Part shown: in pieces, positions 1 to 8,456 of the stretch | How positions within the stretch are numbered: position 1 is the first letter of the stretch | Layout: each line of letters begins with the position of its first letter | NCBI GenBank assembly: GCA_009692685.1 | Contig: SHYS01000001.1 | Span: 124,001 to 188,000, forward strand | DNA from: Dehalococcoidia bacterium | GTDB taxonomy: Bacteria; Chloroflexota; Dehalococcoidia; UBA2979 | Length of the DNA: 64,000 nucleotides | Direction of reading: 5' to 3' | Translations under genes and position numbers: made by a program | Notes under the pieces: model-generated | The model's database searches: none | The model's input: the letters and a program-made list of their open reading frames with translations, nothing else | What the model was told of the DNA's origin: nothing

Positions 1-551
1 GGGCGTTCTCGGCCGGCGCGGACATCCTCGAGTTTGGCACCGCTCCATCGGTGGTGGCCTCGCGTGAGGCACGCCAGCAGCGCGATATCTGGGGGGTCAT
101 GTCGACCCTGCCGATCCCGCTTGTCGCGGCCATCCACGGCTTTGCCTACGGGGCAGGATTCGAGATGTCGATGTACTGCGACCTGCGTGTCTGCGCAGAG
201 GATGCTCGTTTTGCGCTCCCGGAGGTCACCCTCGGGTATATCCCCTCGGCCGGTGGGACGCAGACCGTCGCGCGCCACACGTCGCGGTCTGACGTGCTCC
301 GTCTCGTCACGACGGGTGAGCCCATGACGGCCCCCGAGGCGTTTGAGGCAGGATTGGTGCACGCCGTCGTCCCTCGTGCGGAACTCGAGACGACCGCGCG
401 CGTATGGGCACAGCGCCTTGCCTCGTTGCCCCCGAGCGCAATCAAGGCCGCCAAGCGCGCCGTGATCGAGGGCATCGACATGCCCCTGTCCCACGCCCTT
501 GAGTTCGAACGCGTCCTGGCCGCCGAGGTGGCGATGGGAGTAGGCGCATGA
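1..551 (+). CDS. enoyl-CoA hydratase/isomerase family protein (5' end outside window)
   Basis: The reading frame is open from base 3 of the window, so the N-terminus is missing and about 183 residues remain. The visible start AFSAGADI is the crotonase loop (oxyanion-hole segment), followed by IHGFAYGAGFEMSMYCD, the second oxyanion-hole region, and PEVTLGYIPSAGGTQ, the segment carrying the catalytic Glu in this family. A C-terminal segment typical of crotonases follows (LASLPPSAIKAAKRAV). Such enzymes hydrate trans-2-enoyl-CoA in beta-oxidation, but the fold also covers isomerases and thioesterases, so the exact reaction is open. The stop overlaps the next gene by 4 bases (ATGA), so the two are co-translated. 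The downstream acyl-CoA ligase and ETF genes support a fatty-acid oxidation role. Confidence 0.9.
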   Translation, partial: AFSAGADILEFGTAPSVVASREARQQRDIWGVMSTLPIPLVAAIHGFAYGAGFEMSMYCDLRVCAEDARFALPEVTLGYIPSAGGTQTVARHTSRSDVLRLVTTGEPMTAPEAFEAGLVHAVVPRAELETTARVWAQRLASLPPSAIKAAKRAVIEGIDMPLSHALEFERVLAAEVAMGVGA

Positions 552-1078
552 CCGAGCACGCCTCGCTAGCGGCCAGCGGGCAGGGTCGCCGACGCGTGCC
601 GGGCTGGCTGGTGCCGTTCGGGCTGCTGCTCGTGAGCTTCCTGAGCATCGGTGCGGTCTTCTGGGGTCATTTTGTCGCTCATCCCGGTATTCGCGTATTC
701 GAATTCGATGCCGGTCCGGTCGCAGGCCTGGAGATCGGGCGTGTGCGCCCCTTCCCGGAGTTCAACCTGTACCTCGTTGGGCTGGCGGACGGCCGAGTCC
801 GAGTGATCGACGGCAAGGTGCACTCCTCGCAGTGCCTCGTGATCTGGAATCCTGACGACGAACGTGGTCGTGGCTTCAACCCGCACGGCACCCTCGGTAC
901 CTACGAGGACCACTGTACGGGCGCGTACTGGGCCGTCACAGGGAACGAGATCGACCCTGCGGGGCGCCCTGTGGAACCGCTGCGCACGTTCGAACTCGCG
1001 TACAAGACGCTGCCGGACGGCCAGCAACACATCTTCGTCGAGGTCATCGGGCGGGATCGCGTCACGCCCTCGCGGTAG
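548..1078 (+). CDS. membrane-anchored Rieske-like protein lacking the His iron ligands
   Basis: 176 residues. One N-terminal membrane segment (about residues 20-42, LVPFGLLLVSFLSIGAVFWG) follows a basic RRR stretch, so the rest probably lies outside the membrane. The body has a Rieske-type layout: a first loop with Cys96 (SSQCLVIW) and a second loop DHCTGAYW with Cys123, then a G-x-x-(D/P)-x-G-x-P-x-x-x-L turn. The canonical CxH and CxxH pairs are absent, so a [2Fe-2S] cluster is unlikely. The two cysteines left could form a disulfide (inference). It overlaps the enoyl-CoA hydratase stop by ATGA and is followed by a second protein of the same layout at 1223. Function unknown; an auxiliary role in the acyl-CoA oxidation cluster is only suggested by position. 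Confidence 0.6.
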   Translation: MTEHASLAASGQGRRRVPGWLVPFGLLLVSFLSIGAVFWGHFVAHPGIRVFEFDAGPVAGLEIGRVRPFPEFNLYLVGLADGRVRVIDGKVHSSQCLVIWNPDDERGRGFNPHGTLGTYEDHCTGAYWAVTGNEIDPAGRPVEPLRTFELAYKTLPDGQQHIFVEVIGRDRVTPSR

Positions 1079-1222
1079 TCCGTGGCCGCCTCACGGGCGT
1101 GTGGCGCTCCCAGCATCGATTGCCTATAGTGGCCCCGCTTCGCCTCGGGGAGGCAGCACACGCACGCTAGTGGGGACTCCGATCGGTCCGTTCAGGAGCC
1201 AACTGGTGTACAGAGTGGTTGC

Positions 1223-1684
1223 TTGCTCGCGGTAGCCCTGTTCGCGCTGGGGGCGATCTTGGTGATCGCGTTCGTCGCGTTGCAGGGGCGGGGCGGGGGG
1301 AGGATCGCGCTGGGGTCACCCGAAGGACTGCGCCCGGGCTCCGTCGTCTACCACGCTACCGATCATGTGTTCGTTATTCGGCTGGTAGACGGCTCGCCGC
1401 TGGTGCTCTCCGACATCGACCCGCACAATCCCCCGGGGCGGCAGACCTGTCGGGTGACGTTCCGACCTGAACTGGGAGGGACGGAAGGCTTGGCGGCCGG
1501 TCGCTTCTTTGATGTGTGCAGCGGGGCGATGTACGACATCGCGGGCCGCAGCGCGAAGGGCGACTGGCTTGACCTTCGCTCGGTCCCGTTCGAGCTGGAC
1601 TCCGAGGGCCAGTTGACGATCTTGGAGGATGAAGCCGCGTTCAATCCCTGGAGGTTGAGCCGGGCAGGGGGTATCGCAGTATGA
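1223..1684 (+). CDS. second Rieske-like, cluster-less membrane protein
   Basis: 153 residues from a TTG start; no ATG or GTG is available upstream in this frame before it runs into the intergenic region, so the start is provisional. The first 21 residues are hydrophobic (LLAVALFALGAILVIAFVAL) and act as a membrane anchor or signal. The body has Cys76 (RQTCRVTF) and the motif FDVCSGAMYDIAGR with Cys99, which matches the second Rieske loop but without the histidines. It is therefore probably a paralogue of the protein at 548. Its stop overlaps the acyl-CoA ligase start by ATGA (1681-1684), a strong sign of co-translation. A lone TATAGT at 1125-1130 is a possible -10 element; no matching -35 was seen. 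Confidence 0.55.
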   Translation: MLAVALFALGAILVIAFVALQGRGGGRIALGSPEGLRPGSVVYHATDHVFVIRLVDGSPLVLSDIDPHNPPGRQTCRVTFRPELGGTEGLAAGRFFDVCSGAMYDIAGRSAKGDWLDLRSVPFELDSEGQLTILEDEAAFNPWRLSRAGGIAV

Positions 1685-3255
1685 ACACTGCCGAGTTCAT
1701 CACCATCACCGCGGCAATCGTGCCGGACCGCGTGGGCTTGGTCGACCCCGATGAGCGGGTCACGTTCGAGCAGTTCCAGACACGGGTGAACAAGCTCGCG
1801 CAAGGGCTGCTGGCGATGGGCGTAGGCAAGGGCTCGAACGTCGGCGTCATGTCGGTGAACTCCGTGAAGTTCGTCGAGGCGTACTACGCGACGGCCGCGG
1901 TCGGTGCCACGTTCGTGCCGCTGAACTTCCGGGCGAAGCCCGAGGAGCTCAGCTACATGATTAACACGGCGGACATCGGCACGCTGTTCATCTCTGAGCG
2001 CTACTACCCGCTCCTCCAGGAGATTCGCACCAACGTGACTAACGTGACCAACGTGATCACCATCGGCTTCGAGGTCGCAGGTGTGCCGACCTACGAGTCG
2101 GTGGTGGCGAACAGCGAGGACATCCCGGTCTTCACCGACATCGATGAAGACGACGTATCGCTCCTGATCTTCACCTCGGGCACCACTGCGATGCCGAAGG
2201 GTGTGCAGCTGTCCTATCGAGCGCTGACGGCGCTGGTGGTGAACACGCAGTCGCCGCCGGACCCGAGCATCGATCAGGAGGTCGTGCTCGCCTCGGTTCC
2301 GTTCTTCCACATCGCCGGTGCGTCGACGATGGCGAGTGCCATCTTCTCCGGGCGCCGCTTGGTGATCCTCCCCGCGTTCGACCCAGCCGCGTGGCTGCAG
2401 GCAGTGGAGTCCGAAGGCGTTACGCACGCTTTTGTTGTTCCGACCATGCTCAAGCGCGTTATGGAGGTCGACAACTTCGGGTCGTACAACCTCAGCAGCC
2501 TGCGCGGCGTCACCTACGGCGCCGCTCCGATGCCGTACGAAGTGGTCCGCCGCGCCGTTGAGGTGCTCCCGGCGACGATCGGTCTGATGAACGCCTACGG
2601 CCAGACCGAGGCGACTGGTTCGATGACCTTCCTTGGTCCTGACGACCACCGTATGAACGGGACGCCCGAGGAGAACGAGAAGAAGCTCACCCGCCTTCGC
2701 TCCGTCGGGCGCTCAATGCCTGACATCGAGATCGGCATCCTGTCGCCGGAGGACAGGGTGCTCCCAACTGGCGAGGACGGCGAGATCTGCGTCCGCGGCG
2801 ACCGCGTCATGCGGGGCTACCACAAGCAGGAGGAGGCCACCTCCTCGGCGATTCACGACGGCTGGCTGCATACCGGTGACGTGGGCCACCTCGATGAGGA
2901 TGCCTACCTCTTCATCACCGGTCGCATCAAGGACATGATCATCCGCGGTGGCGAGAACATCGCCCCGGCGGAGATCGAGCAGGTGCTCGAGGCTCATCCC
3001 TCCGTCGCCGAATGCGCCGTGATCGGTGTGCCGGACCTCGACTGGGGCGAGGTGGTGAAGGCGCTGATGATCCCGGCGAACGGGCAGACCGCCTCCGAGG
3101 AAGACCTCACGGCCTACGTGAAGACCAAGCTCGCGTCCTACAAGGCGCCAGCCATCTATGAGTGGGTGGACGATTTTCCGAGAAACCACCTCGGCAAAGT
3201 CCTGAAGAACGAGCTGCGCGACATGCACGCCGCCAAGACCGCGAACGCCGTCTAA
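1681..3255 (+). CDS. acyl-CoA synthetase (AMP-dependent ligase)
   Basis: 524 residues, the usual length for class I adenylate-forming acyl-CoA ligases. The P-loop-like adenylation motif is LLIFTSGTTAMPKGVQLSYRA near residue 160; NAYGQTEATGS lies near 305, the GYHKQEEATSSAIHDGWLHTGDVG block near 380, and the hinge GRIKDMIIRGGENIAPAEIEQ near 415. The C-terminal catalytic lysine region is NHLGKVLKNELR. It should convert a fatty or other carboxylic acid to its CoA thioester with ATP, giving AMP and PPi, in the cytoplasm. The gene sits between the Rieske-like pair and etfD with almost no spacing, so it belongs to one transcription unit. Chain-length preference cannot be read from the sequence. Confidence 0.9.
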   Translation: MNTAEFITITAAIVPDRVGLVDPDERVTFEQFQTRVNKLAQGLLAMGVGKGSNVGVMSVNSVKFVEAYYATAAVGATFVPLNFRAKPEELSYMINTADIGTLFISERYYPLLQEIRTNVTNVTNVITIGFEVAGVPTYESVVANSEDIPVFTDIDEDDVSLLIFTSGTTAMPKGVQLSYRALTALVVNTQSPPDPSIDQEVVLASVPFFHIAGASTMASAIFSGRRLVILPAFDPAAWLQAVESEGVTHAFVVPTMLKRVMEVDNFGSYNLSSLRGVTYGAAPMPYEVVRRAVEVLPATIGLMNAYGQTEATGSMTFLGPDDHRMNGTPEENEKKLTRLRSVGRSMPDIEIGILSPEDRVLPTGEDGEICVRGDRVMRGYHKQEEATSSAIHDGWLHTGDVGHLDEDAYLFITGRIKDMIIRGGENIAPAEIEQVLEAHPSVAECAVIGVPDLDWGEVVKALMIPANGQTASEEDLTAYVKTKLASYKAPAIYEWVDDFPRNHLGKVLKNELRDMHAAKTANAV

Positions 3256-3258
3256 GCG

Positions 3259-5445
3259 GTGGCAACGGCAGAGGTCGCGTTTCCCGACGGCACCCCTGAG
3301 CACGCCCGAGTGGTAGGCGCCTGGTGGGCGCCCGCCGTGGGCATCGTCGGGACGGGCATTGTTGTAGCTGCGGAGATGGAGCGCACGGCCGCCGCGCATC
3401 GCGAGGTCTTCTGGAACGACGTGCCCGGCTGGGTCGTATACGCTCTGTTCGCGTCCCTGACCGGGCTGCTCGTGTACGGCTTCGTGCGTCACGCCTCGCT
3501 GTGGATGATCGGGCAGCCGACACCAGGTGTGCTCAGCCAGATCCCGCATCGCCTCGCGAACATGTCACGCTTCGGGTTGAGGCAGGACAAGCTCCGGCGT
3601 GACCGCTACGCGGGCATCATGCATTGGTGCATCCTCTCCTCGATCGTCATGCTCACCTTCGTCACGGCGCAGGTCGCGATCGACGATGACCTCCAACTGC
3701 ACTTCCTGAGGGGGAACTACTACCTCTTCTACTCCTTCTACGGCGACCTCTTCGGGGTGATCGGGCTCATCGGCGTGGGTATGGCGCTCTACCGGCGCTA
3801 CTTCGACACCTACCACCGCATCCGCTGGGATGAGCGCGTCGAGGACCACCTGATCATCTGGGGCCTCGGACTCGTTCTGGCGAGTGGGTTCGTCGTTGAG
3901 GCGTTCCGGCTCCTCGCCTCGGAGCTGGAGGAGCACCCGGACTGGGCGGTGTGGTCGTTTGGCTCATACGCCCTGGCGTCGTTCCTCTCGATCTTCGGGA
4001 TGAGCGAGACGCAGGCACGCGCCTTCCACTACTACTTGTGGTTTTCGCACATCTTCGTGGCCTTCGGCTGGCTCGGCCTGATCGTCTTCACCAAGCTCGA
4101 CCACCTCTTCTTTGCGCCGATCAACGCTTTCCTGCTCAGGACGGACGCTCCCGGCCGCCTAAACCCGATCCTCAAGATCGAGGAGCGCGAGGTCTACGGC
4201 GTGGGTCAGATCCAGGACTTCACCTGGAAGCAGCTCTTCGAGCTCGATGCCTGCGTGCGCTGCGGACGATGCACGAACGTCTGCCCGGCGAACCTTGCCG
4301 GTCAGCCGCTCTCACCGATGCACCTCATCCAGGACCTGAAGGCCCACCTCGCGAACGTCGGTCCCGAGTTGCAGGCAGTCGGTCACGCCGGCGGCGACAT
4401 GCGCTCGGTGTCCCAGCTTGCGATGGTAGGCGACGTCATCCAGGACGAGACCCTGTGGGCCTGCCGCACCTGCGGCGCCTGCGTACAGGAGTGCCCGGTC
4501 TTGATCGAGCACGTCCCGACGATCATCGACATGCGGCGCTACCTCGTGATGGACGAAGCGCGCATTCCCCCCAGCGCCCAGGCTGCGCTCGAGAACATCG
4601 AGATGCGCGGACACCCGTGGCGCGGCACCGTCCTCGAGCGCACGACGTGGATGGAGGGGCTCGGCGACGTCCCGATCTTCGATGGCAGCCAGGAGTACCT
4701 CTACTGGGTCGGCTGCTCCGGATCGCTGGTGGAACGCAACCTGCCGATCACGAAGTCGGTCTTCCGCCTGCTGCGCGAGGCGGGCACCTCCTTCGGCGTA
4801 CTTGGCCAGGAGGAGACCTGCAGCGGCGATCCCGCGAGGCGGCTCGGCAACGAGTACCTCTACCAGATCCTGGCCCAGCAGCTGATCGAGACGTTCAAGT
4901 CGAAGGGCGTGCAGCGGGTGATTACCAACTGCCCGCACTGCTTCAACACGTTTAAGAACGAGTACCCGCAGTTCGAGGGCCACTTCGAGGTGCTGCACCA
5001 TACCGAGTTCCTCGCGCGTGCCGTCCAGCAGAAGACGCTGGTCCCGAAGTACCAGCTCGCCACCACATCGGTGACGTACCACGACTCCTGCTACCTCGGG
5101 CGGCTCAACGGCGTCTACGATGCACCGCGCGAGATCCTGGCGGTCCTGCCGGGCACGGAGTTCCGCGAGATGAAGCGGATCCAGAGCGGCGGCCTGTGCT
5201 GCGGCGCGGGTGGCGGCAACATGTGGCAGGAGGAGCTCGGAGAGCGGCGCGTCAACCACGTCCGCACCGAGGAAGCCACGATGACTGGTGCGGCTGGCGT
5301 AGTCTCGAACTGCCCGTTCTGCGTCCAGATGTTCGAGGACGGCATCCCGGCGATCCAGCCGGAAGAGGAAGGCCGCATGCGCGCCTTCGATATTGCGGAA
5401 CTGCTCGAGCAGGCGGTGCTCGGGCCGGACGCGGCGAAGGCATAA
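3259..5445 (+). CDS. etfD: EtfD-type ETF:quinone oxidoreductase (membrane HdrB/GlpC-like iron-sulfur protein)
   Basis: 728 residues from a GTG three bases after the ligase stop. The N-terminal third has about five or six membrane helices of NarI/cytochrome-b type (for example WCILSSIVMLTFVTAQ near residue 122 and YYLWFSHIFVAFGWLG near 258). Two 4Fe-4S motifs follow: CVRCGRCTNVCP near residue 333 and CRTCGACVQECP near 402. Two CCG domains of the HdrB type end the protein (WVGCSGS near 485, DSCYLGRLNG near 611, GGLCCGAGGGNMW near 643). This is the architecture of mycobacterial EtfD (Rv0338c), which passes electrons from ETF to menaquinone during beta-oxidation. The etfB and etfA genes directly downstream make that assignment strong. 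Electron path (ETF, 4Fe-4S, haem, quinone) is from family knowledge. Confidence 0.88.
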   Translation: MATAEVAFPDGTPEHARVVGAWWAPAVGIVGTGIVVAAEMERTAAAHREVFWNDVPGWVVYALFASLTGLLVYGFVRHASLWMIGQPTPGVLSQIPHRLANMSRFGLRQDKLRRDRYAGIMHWCILSSIVMLTFVTAQVAIDDDLQLHFLRGNYYLFYSFYGDLFGVIGLIGVGMALYRRYFDTYHRIRWDERVEDHLIIWGLGLVLASGFVVEAFRLLASELEEHPDWAVWSFGSYALASFLSIFGMSETQARAFHYYLWFSHIFVAFGWLGLIVFTKLDHLFFAPINAFLLRTDAPGRLNPILKIEEREVYGVGQIQDFTWKQLFELDACVRCGRCTNVCPANLAGQPLSPMHLIQDLKAHLANVGPELQAVGHAGGDMRSVSQLAMVGDVIQDETLWACRTCGACVQECPVLIEHVPTIIDMRRYLVMDEARIPPSAQAALENIEMRGHPWRGTVLERTTWMEGLGDVPIFDGSQEYLYWVGCSGSLVERNLPITKSVFRLLREAGTSFGVLGQEETCSGDPARRLGNEYLYQILAQQLIETFKSKGVQRVITNCPHCFNTFKNEYPQFEGHFEVLHHTEFLARAVQQKTLVPKYQLATTSVTYHDSCYLGRLNGVYDAPREILAVLPGTEFREMKRIQSGGLCCGAGGGNMWQEELGERRVNHVRTEEATMTGAAGVVSNCPFCVQMFEDGIPAIQPEEEGRMRAFDIAELLEQAVLGPDAAKA

Positions 5446-5587
5446 GCCAGATTCGCCGCTAGAATCCTCCGGCGACGGGCGCGGCGCTCGTCGGCGGCAG
5501 GCGGGGGCATCGGAGCCGGGGATCAAGGGCGCCCGCCCGGACGGGCCTGATCTCACGCGCGAAGTCCTCTCCGCGACCATGTCGACC

Positions 5588-5632
5588 CGGGGCTGGAGCC
5601 CCGCGAAAACGCAGACCGGGGTTCGCCCCGGT
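5588..5632 (+). promoter_or_regulatory. two stable hairpins in the etfD-etfB gap
   Basis: The 236-base gap before etfB holds two adjacent hairpins. The first (5588-5603) has a 6-bp stem CGGGGC/GCCCCG and loop TGGA. The second (5615-5632) has a 7-bp stem ACCGGGG/CCCCGGT closed by a TTCG tetraloop, one of the most stable RNA loops known. No T-run follows either, so they are not textbook terminators. They may mark RNA processing, partial termination or a block to 3' decay between the membrane protein and the soluble ETF subunits, which are needed in larger amounts. Confidence 0.55.
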
Positions 5633-5681
5633 GGAGTTTGGCATCGGGGGCTGTCGCCCTCGCGAGGGGAGGAACGGACCC

Positions 5682-6485
5682 ATGCACATCGTCGTTTGCG
5701 CAAAGCAGATCCCAGACCCGGAGACGCCGCCCTCGGCGTTCCGAGTCAACGAGCAGACCAACGAGGTGATCCCCGCCCAGGGCATCGCCCCGGTGATCAG
5801 CCAGTTCGACGCGATCGCCGCCGAGGCAGCCCTCCGCATCAAGGAGGCCGGCGCGGACGTGAAGATCACGGTCGTGTCGATGGGCAAGGCCTCGGCCGCA
5901 GCGGCCATCAAGCAGGTGCTCGCCATGGGCGCCGACGAGGGGCTTCTGCTGGACGATGACGCCTTCGAGGGTGGCGACTGGAACGGCACCGTGAACGTGC
6001 TGTCCGCCGCGATCAAGAAGCTCGGTAACGTCGACGCCGTGTTCTGCGGCCGCCAGGCCGCCGACTTCGACATGGGTCAGACCGGGGTCGGCATCGCCGA
6101 GACCCTCGGCTGGTCGGCCACGATCATCGCCAAGGACGTGAAGATCGAGGGCGACAAGATGATCGTCCAGCGCGTACTCCCGGACGGCTTCCAGACCCTG
6201 AAGCTCCCGATGCCGGCCGTCGTGACCGTCTCCAATGAGTTGGGCGAGCCTCGTTACCCGAAGCTCGCGCAGATCATGCAGGCTGCTAAGAAGACCGTGA
6301 CCAAGTGGTCCGCAGCCGACCTCGGCCTGGACGCAGGCTCCATCGGTGCCGGCGGCTCGCGCCTCAAGCTTGAGCGACTGTTCATCCCGCAGGCCGGCGG
6401 GAACGTGATCATCATCGAGGGCGAAACGCCTGAGGAGATGGCCGGCAACCTGGTCAAGGCACTCCAGGCGGACAAGGTCCTCTAG
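5682..6485 (+). CDS. etfB: electron transfer flavoprotein, beta subunit
   Basis: 267 residues. An in-frame GTG lies at 5631, but I chose the ATG at 5682 because AGGGGAGGA (5666-5674) sits at the right distance and the protein then starts MHIVVCAKQIPDPE, the standard EtfB N-terminus. Conserved pieces include VISQFDAIAAEAALRIKE, FCGRQAADFDMGQTGVGIAE and the recognition/ligand region VVTVSNELGEPRYPKLAQIMQAAKK. With EtfA it forms the FAD- and AMP-binding heterodimer that takes electrons from acyl-CoA dehydrogenases. It is followed 50 bases later by etfA and preceded by its expected membrane partner etfD. Confidence 0.95.
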   Translation: MHIVVCAKQIPDPETPPSAFRVNEQTNEVIPAQGIAPVISQFDAIAAEAALRIKEAGADVKITVVSMGKASAAAAIKQVLAMGADEGLLLDDDAFEGGDWNGTVNVLSAAIKKLGNVDAVFCGRQAADFDMGQTGVGIAETLGWSATIIAKDVKIEGDKMIVQRVLPDGFQTLKLPMPAVVTVSNELGEPRYPKLAQIMQAAKKTVTKWSAADLGLDAGSIGAGGSRLKLERLFIPQAGGNVIIIEGETPEEMAGNLVKALQADKVL

Positions 6486-6535
6486 GCGTCCTGAGAAGCC
6501 CCGAGCGGGCTTGAAAGCGAAAGGGAGCACAGACA

Positions 6536-7510
6536 ATGGCTCAAGACGTACTCGTTGTTGGCGAAGTCGCCAACGGCGCCATCACAACCACCACAACCGA
6601 GCTGCTGAACGCCGGTAAGACCCTCGCCGAGGGCGGCGCTGTCGCCATCACGCTCCTCGGGGCCAGCGCCGCCGGTGCTGCCGCCAGCGCCTTTGCCGCG
6701 GGCGCCACGAAGGTGTTCAGTTCCGCCGACGCCGCTTACGACGACTTCAAGGCCGACCAGTGGACGGCTGCCGTCGATGGTGCGATCGGTCAGCTCAACC
6801 CCGGCGTTGTCCTGCTCGCGCAGTCGCCTGTGGGCCGCGACCTTGGCCCGCGTCTCGCGTTCCGTCGCAACACGGCGGTCGCGATGGACTGCGTCGGTGT
6901 CGCCCTCGAGGGTGGCGCAGTGAAGGCCACTCGCCCCTGCTACGGCGGTAACGCGCTATCGGTCTACGGCTTCGCCACCAGCCCGGCCATCGCGACCGTG
7001 CGTGCGAAGTCGTTCGACCCCGCGCCACCGGCCGCCGGAGCCAGCGGTGAGACCGTCGACCTCGGTGCGGCCGCGGCCTCGAACATCGAGATCGTGGGCA
7101 TGGAGGCAGCCGTCTCCGAGGGCCTGAAGCTCGAGGAAGCCCCCATCGTCGTTTCCGGCGGCCGCGGCCTCGGTGACGCGGACGGCTTCCGGATCGTCGA
7201 GGCGCTCGCCGAGGCGTTCGGCAGAGACAAGGCCACCACGGGCGCCTCCCGCGCCGCGGTTGACCTCGGCTGGTACCCGCCTGCCAAGCAGGTAGGGCTC
7301 ACCGGCAAGGTCGTGACCCCGGACCTGTACGTTGCGGTCGCGATCTCGGGCGCCAGCCAGCACATGGCTGGTTGCAGCGGCTCGAAGATGATCGTTGCCA
7401 TCAACCGCGACAAGGAAGCCAACATCTTCAAGGCTGCCAAGTACGGCTTGGTCGGTGACTACAAGGCTCTGGTGCCGGCGCTCATCGCGGCTGTGAAGGC
7501 CGCGAAGTAG
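6536..7510 (+). CDS. etfA: electron transfer flavoprotein, alpha subunit
   Basis: 324 residues from ATG, preceded by AAAGGGAGCA. The N-terminal domain matches EtfA (VLVVGEVANGAI, followed by an Ala/Gly-rich ETF fold). The C-terminal FAD-binding domain is well conserved: VVSGGRGLGDADGFRIVEALAEAFG, SRAAVDLGWYPPAKQVGLTGKVVTPDLYVAVAISGASQH and the end IVAINRDKEANIFKAAKYGLVGDYKALVPAL. It carries the FAD of the ETF heterodimer. It is the last gene of the cluster; a hairpin 28 bases after its stop probably ends the transcript. Confidence 0.96.
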   Translation: MAQDVLVVGEVANGAITTTTTELLNAGKTLAEGGAVAITLLGASAAGAAASAFAAGATKVFSSADAAYDDFKADQWTAAVDGAIGQLNPGVVLLAQSPVGRDLGPRLAFRRNTAVAMDCVGVALEGGAVKATRPCYGGNALSVYGFATSPAIATVRAKSFDPAPPAAGASGETVDLGAAAASNIEIVGMEAAVSEGLKLEEAPIVVSGGRGLGDADGFRIVEALAEAFGRDKATTGASRAAVDLGWYPPAKQVGLTGKVVTPDLYVAVAISGASQHMAGCSGSKMIVAINRDKEANIFKAAKYGLVGDYKALVPALIAAVKAAK

Positions 7511-7537
7511 CACCGTTCGACAGGTTCTGACTCCGGC

Positions 7538-7578
7538 ACGGGCCGTCGAGGTGAGTTCGCACTCCCTCGGCGGCCCGT
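7538..7578 (+). terminator. probable terminator after etfA
   Basis: An 8-bp outer stem (ACGGGCCG at 7538-7545 with CGGCCCGT at 7571-7578) encloses a second inner pairing of CGAGG with CCTCG. It begins 28 bases after the etfA stop and lies before an independently started coaE. No T-tract follows, so intrinsic termination is plausible but not certain. Confidence 0.5.
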
Positions 7579-7788
7579 TGCGCGCCTGCTGGCTCAGCCA
7601 GTGAGCCATCGAAACGGCGCACGCGGGAGATTTTCATAACTCGCCTTGCTGCCGAGGCTCCGCGAAAATACAATCGCAGGCAACCACCGGGATTCCCGGA
7701 CGCAGCTGCTCGGAAGCACCCCTTCCGAATCTGAACGCGTTCCTCGAACGACCCGGAACCGTACCGACGTACCTCTTCGGGAGGCACC

Positions 7789-8394
7789 ATGATCGTCATA
7801 GGTCTCACCGGAGGTATTGCCTCCGGTAAGTCGACGGCTGCCGAACAGCTCCGCAAGAATGGCGCTCACGTCATCGACGCTGACCGCGTCGGACATCGCG
7901 TGTACGAGCCCGGTAGCCCTGGGTTTCAGAAAGTGGTGAACGAGTTCGGGCACGACCTCGTTGCCGCCGACGGTACCATCAACCGCCAGGTGCTGGGCGG
8001 CAAGGTGTTCGGCGACCCCGCTCAGATGAAGCGCCTGACCGACATCGCGTGGCCCGAGATCCGGCGCATGGCGGCCGAAGAGATCGAGGCCGAGCGTGCC
8101 CGCGGCACCTCCATCGTGGTCCTCGAGGCGGCGGTGCTCATCGAGGCAGAGTGGACCGACCTGGTGGACCAGGTCTGGGTGGTCTACGTGAAGCCGGAGA
8201 TTGCCCGCGAGCGCCTGATGGCCCGCAACAACCTCAGCGCGGATGCGGCGCAGGCACGCATCGACTCGCAGCTATCGAACAAAGACCGTCTGGCGCTAGC
8301 GGACGTAAAGATCGAGAACTCCGACACGCTGGCGGACCTGCTAAAGCGCGTCGAAACTCGGTGGAAGAAGCTCCAGGCCGAAGCGAAGGCCTAG
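7789..8394 (+). CDS. coaE: dephospho-CoA kinase
   Basis: 201 residues, typical length. The P-loop is GLTGGIASGKST at residues 5-16; IDADRVGHRVYEPGSPG contains the conserved DAD-x-(I/V) motif, and VLEAAVLIEAEW plus VWVVYVKPEIARERLMARNN match the family. It phosphorylates the ribose 3'-OH of dephospho-CoA, the last step of CoA synthesis, in the cytoplasm. The start ATG has GGGAGGCACC just upstream. It stands alone between the ETF genes and the AAA/VWA pair; a CoA-making enzyme beside acyl-CoA genes may be coincidence. Confidence 0.95.
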   Translation: MIVIGLTGGIASGKSTAAEQLRKNGAHVIDADRVGHRVYEPGSPGFQKVVNEFGHDLVAADGTINRQVLGGKVFGDPAQMKRLTDIAWPEIRRMAAEEIEAERARGTSIVVLEAAVLIEAEWTDLVDQVWVVYVKPEIARERLMARNNLSADAAQARIDSQLSNKDRLALADVKIENSDTLADLLKRVETRWKKLQAEAKA

Positions 8395-8456
8395 CCTGCC
8401 GAACTGGCAACAAGATGACCGTCGCGCCCGCGGGCGCACCACTGTGAGGGCAGACC

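Noticed and set aside
2031..2061. Tandem 9-base repeat (AACGTGACT/C) in the acyl-CoA ligase
   Set aside because: Three in-frame NVT units within an intact gene; no sign of phase variation or function.
5631..5681. Upstream GTG start for etfB
   Set aside because: The extra 17 residues are encoded by the hairpin region and are not part of EtfB; the ATG at 5682 has a strong ribosome site.
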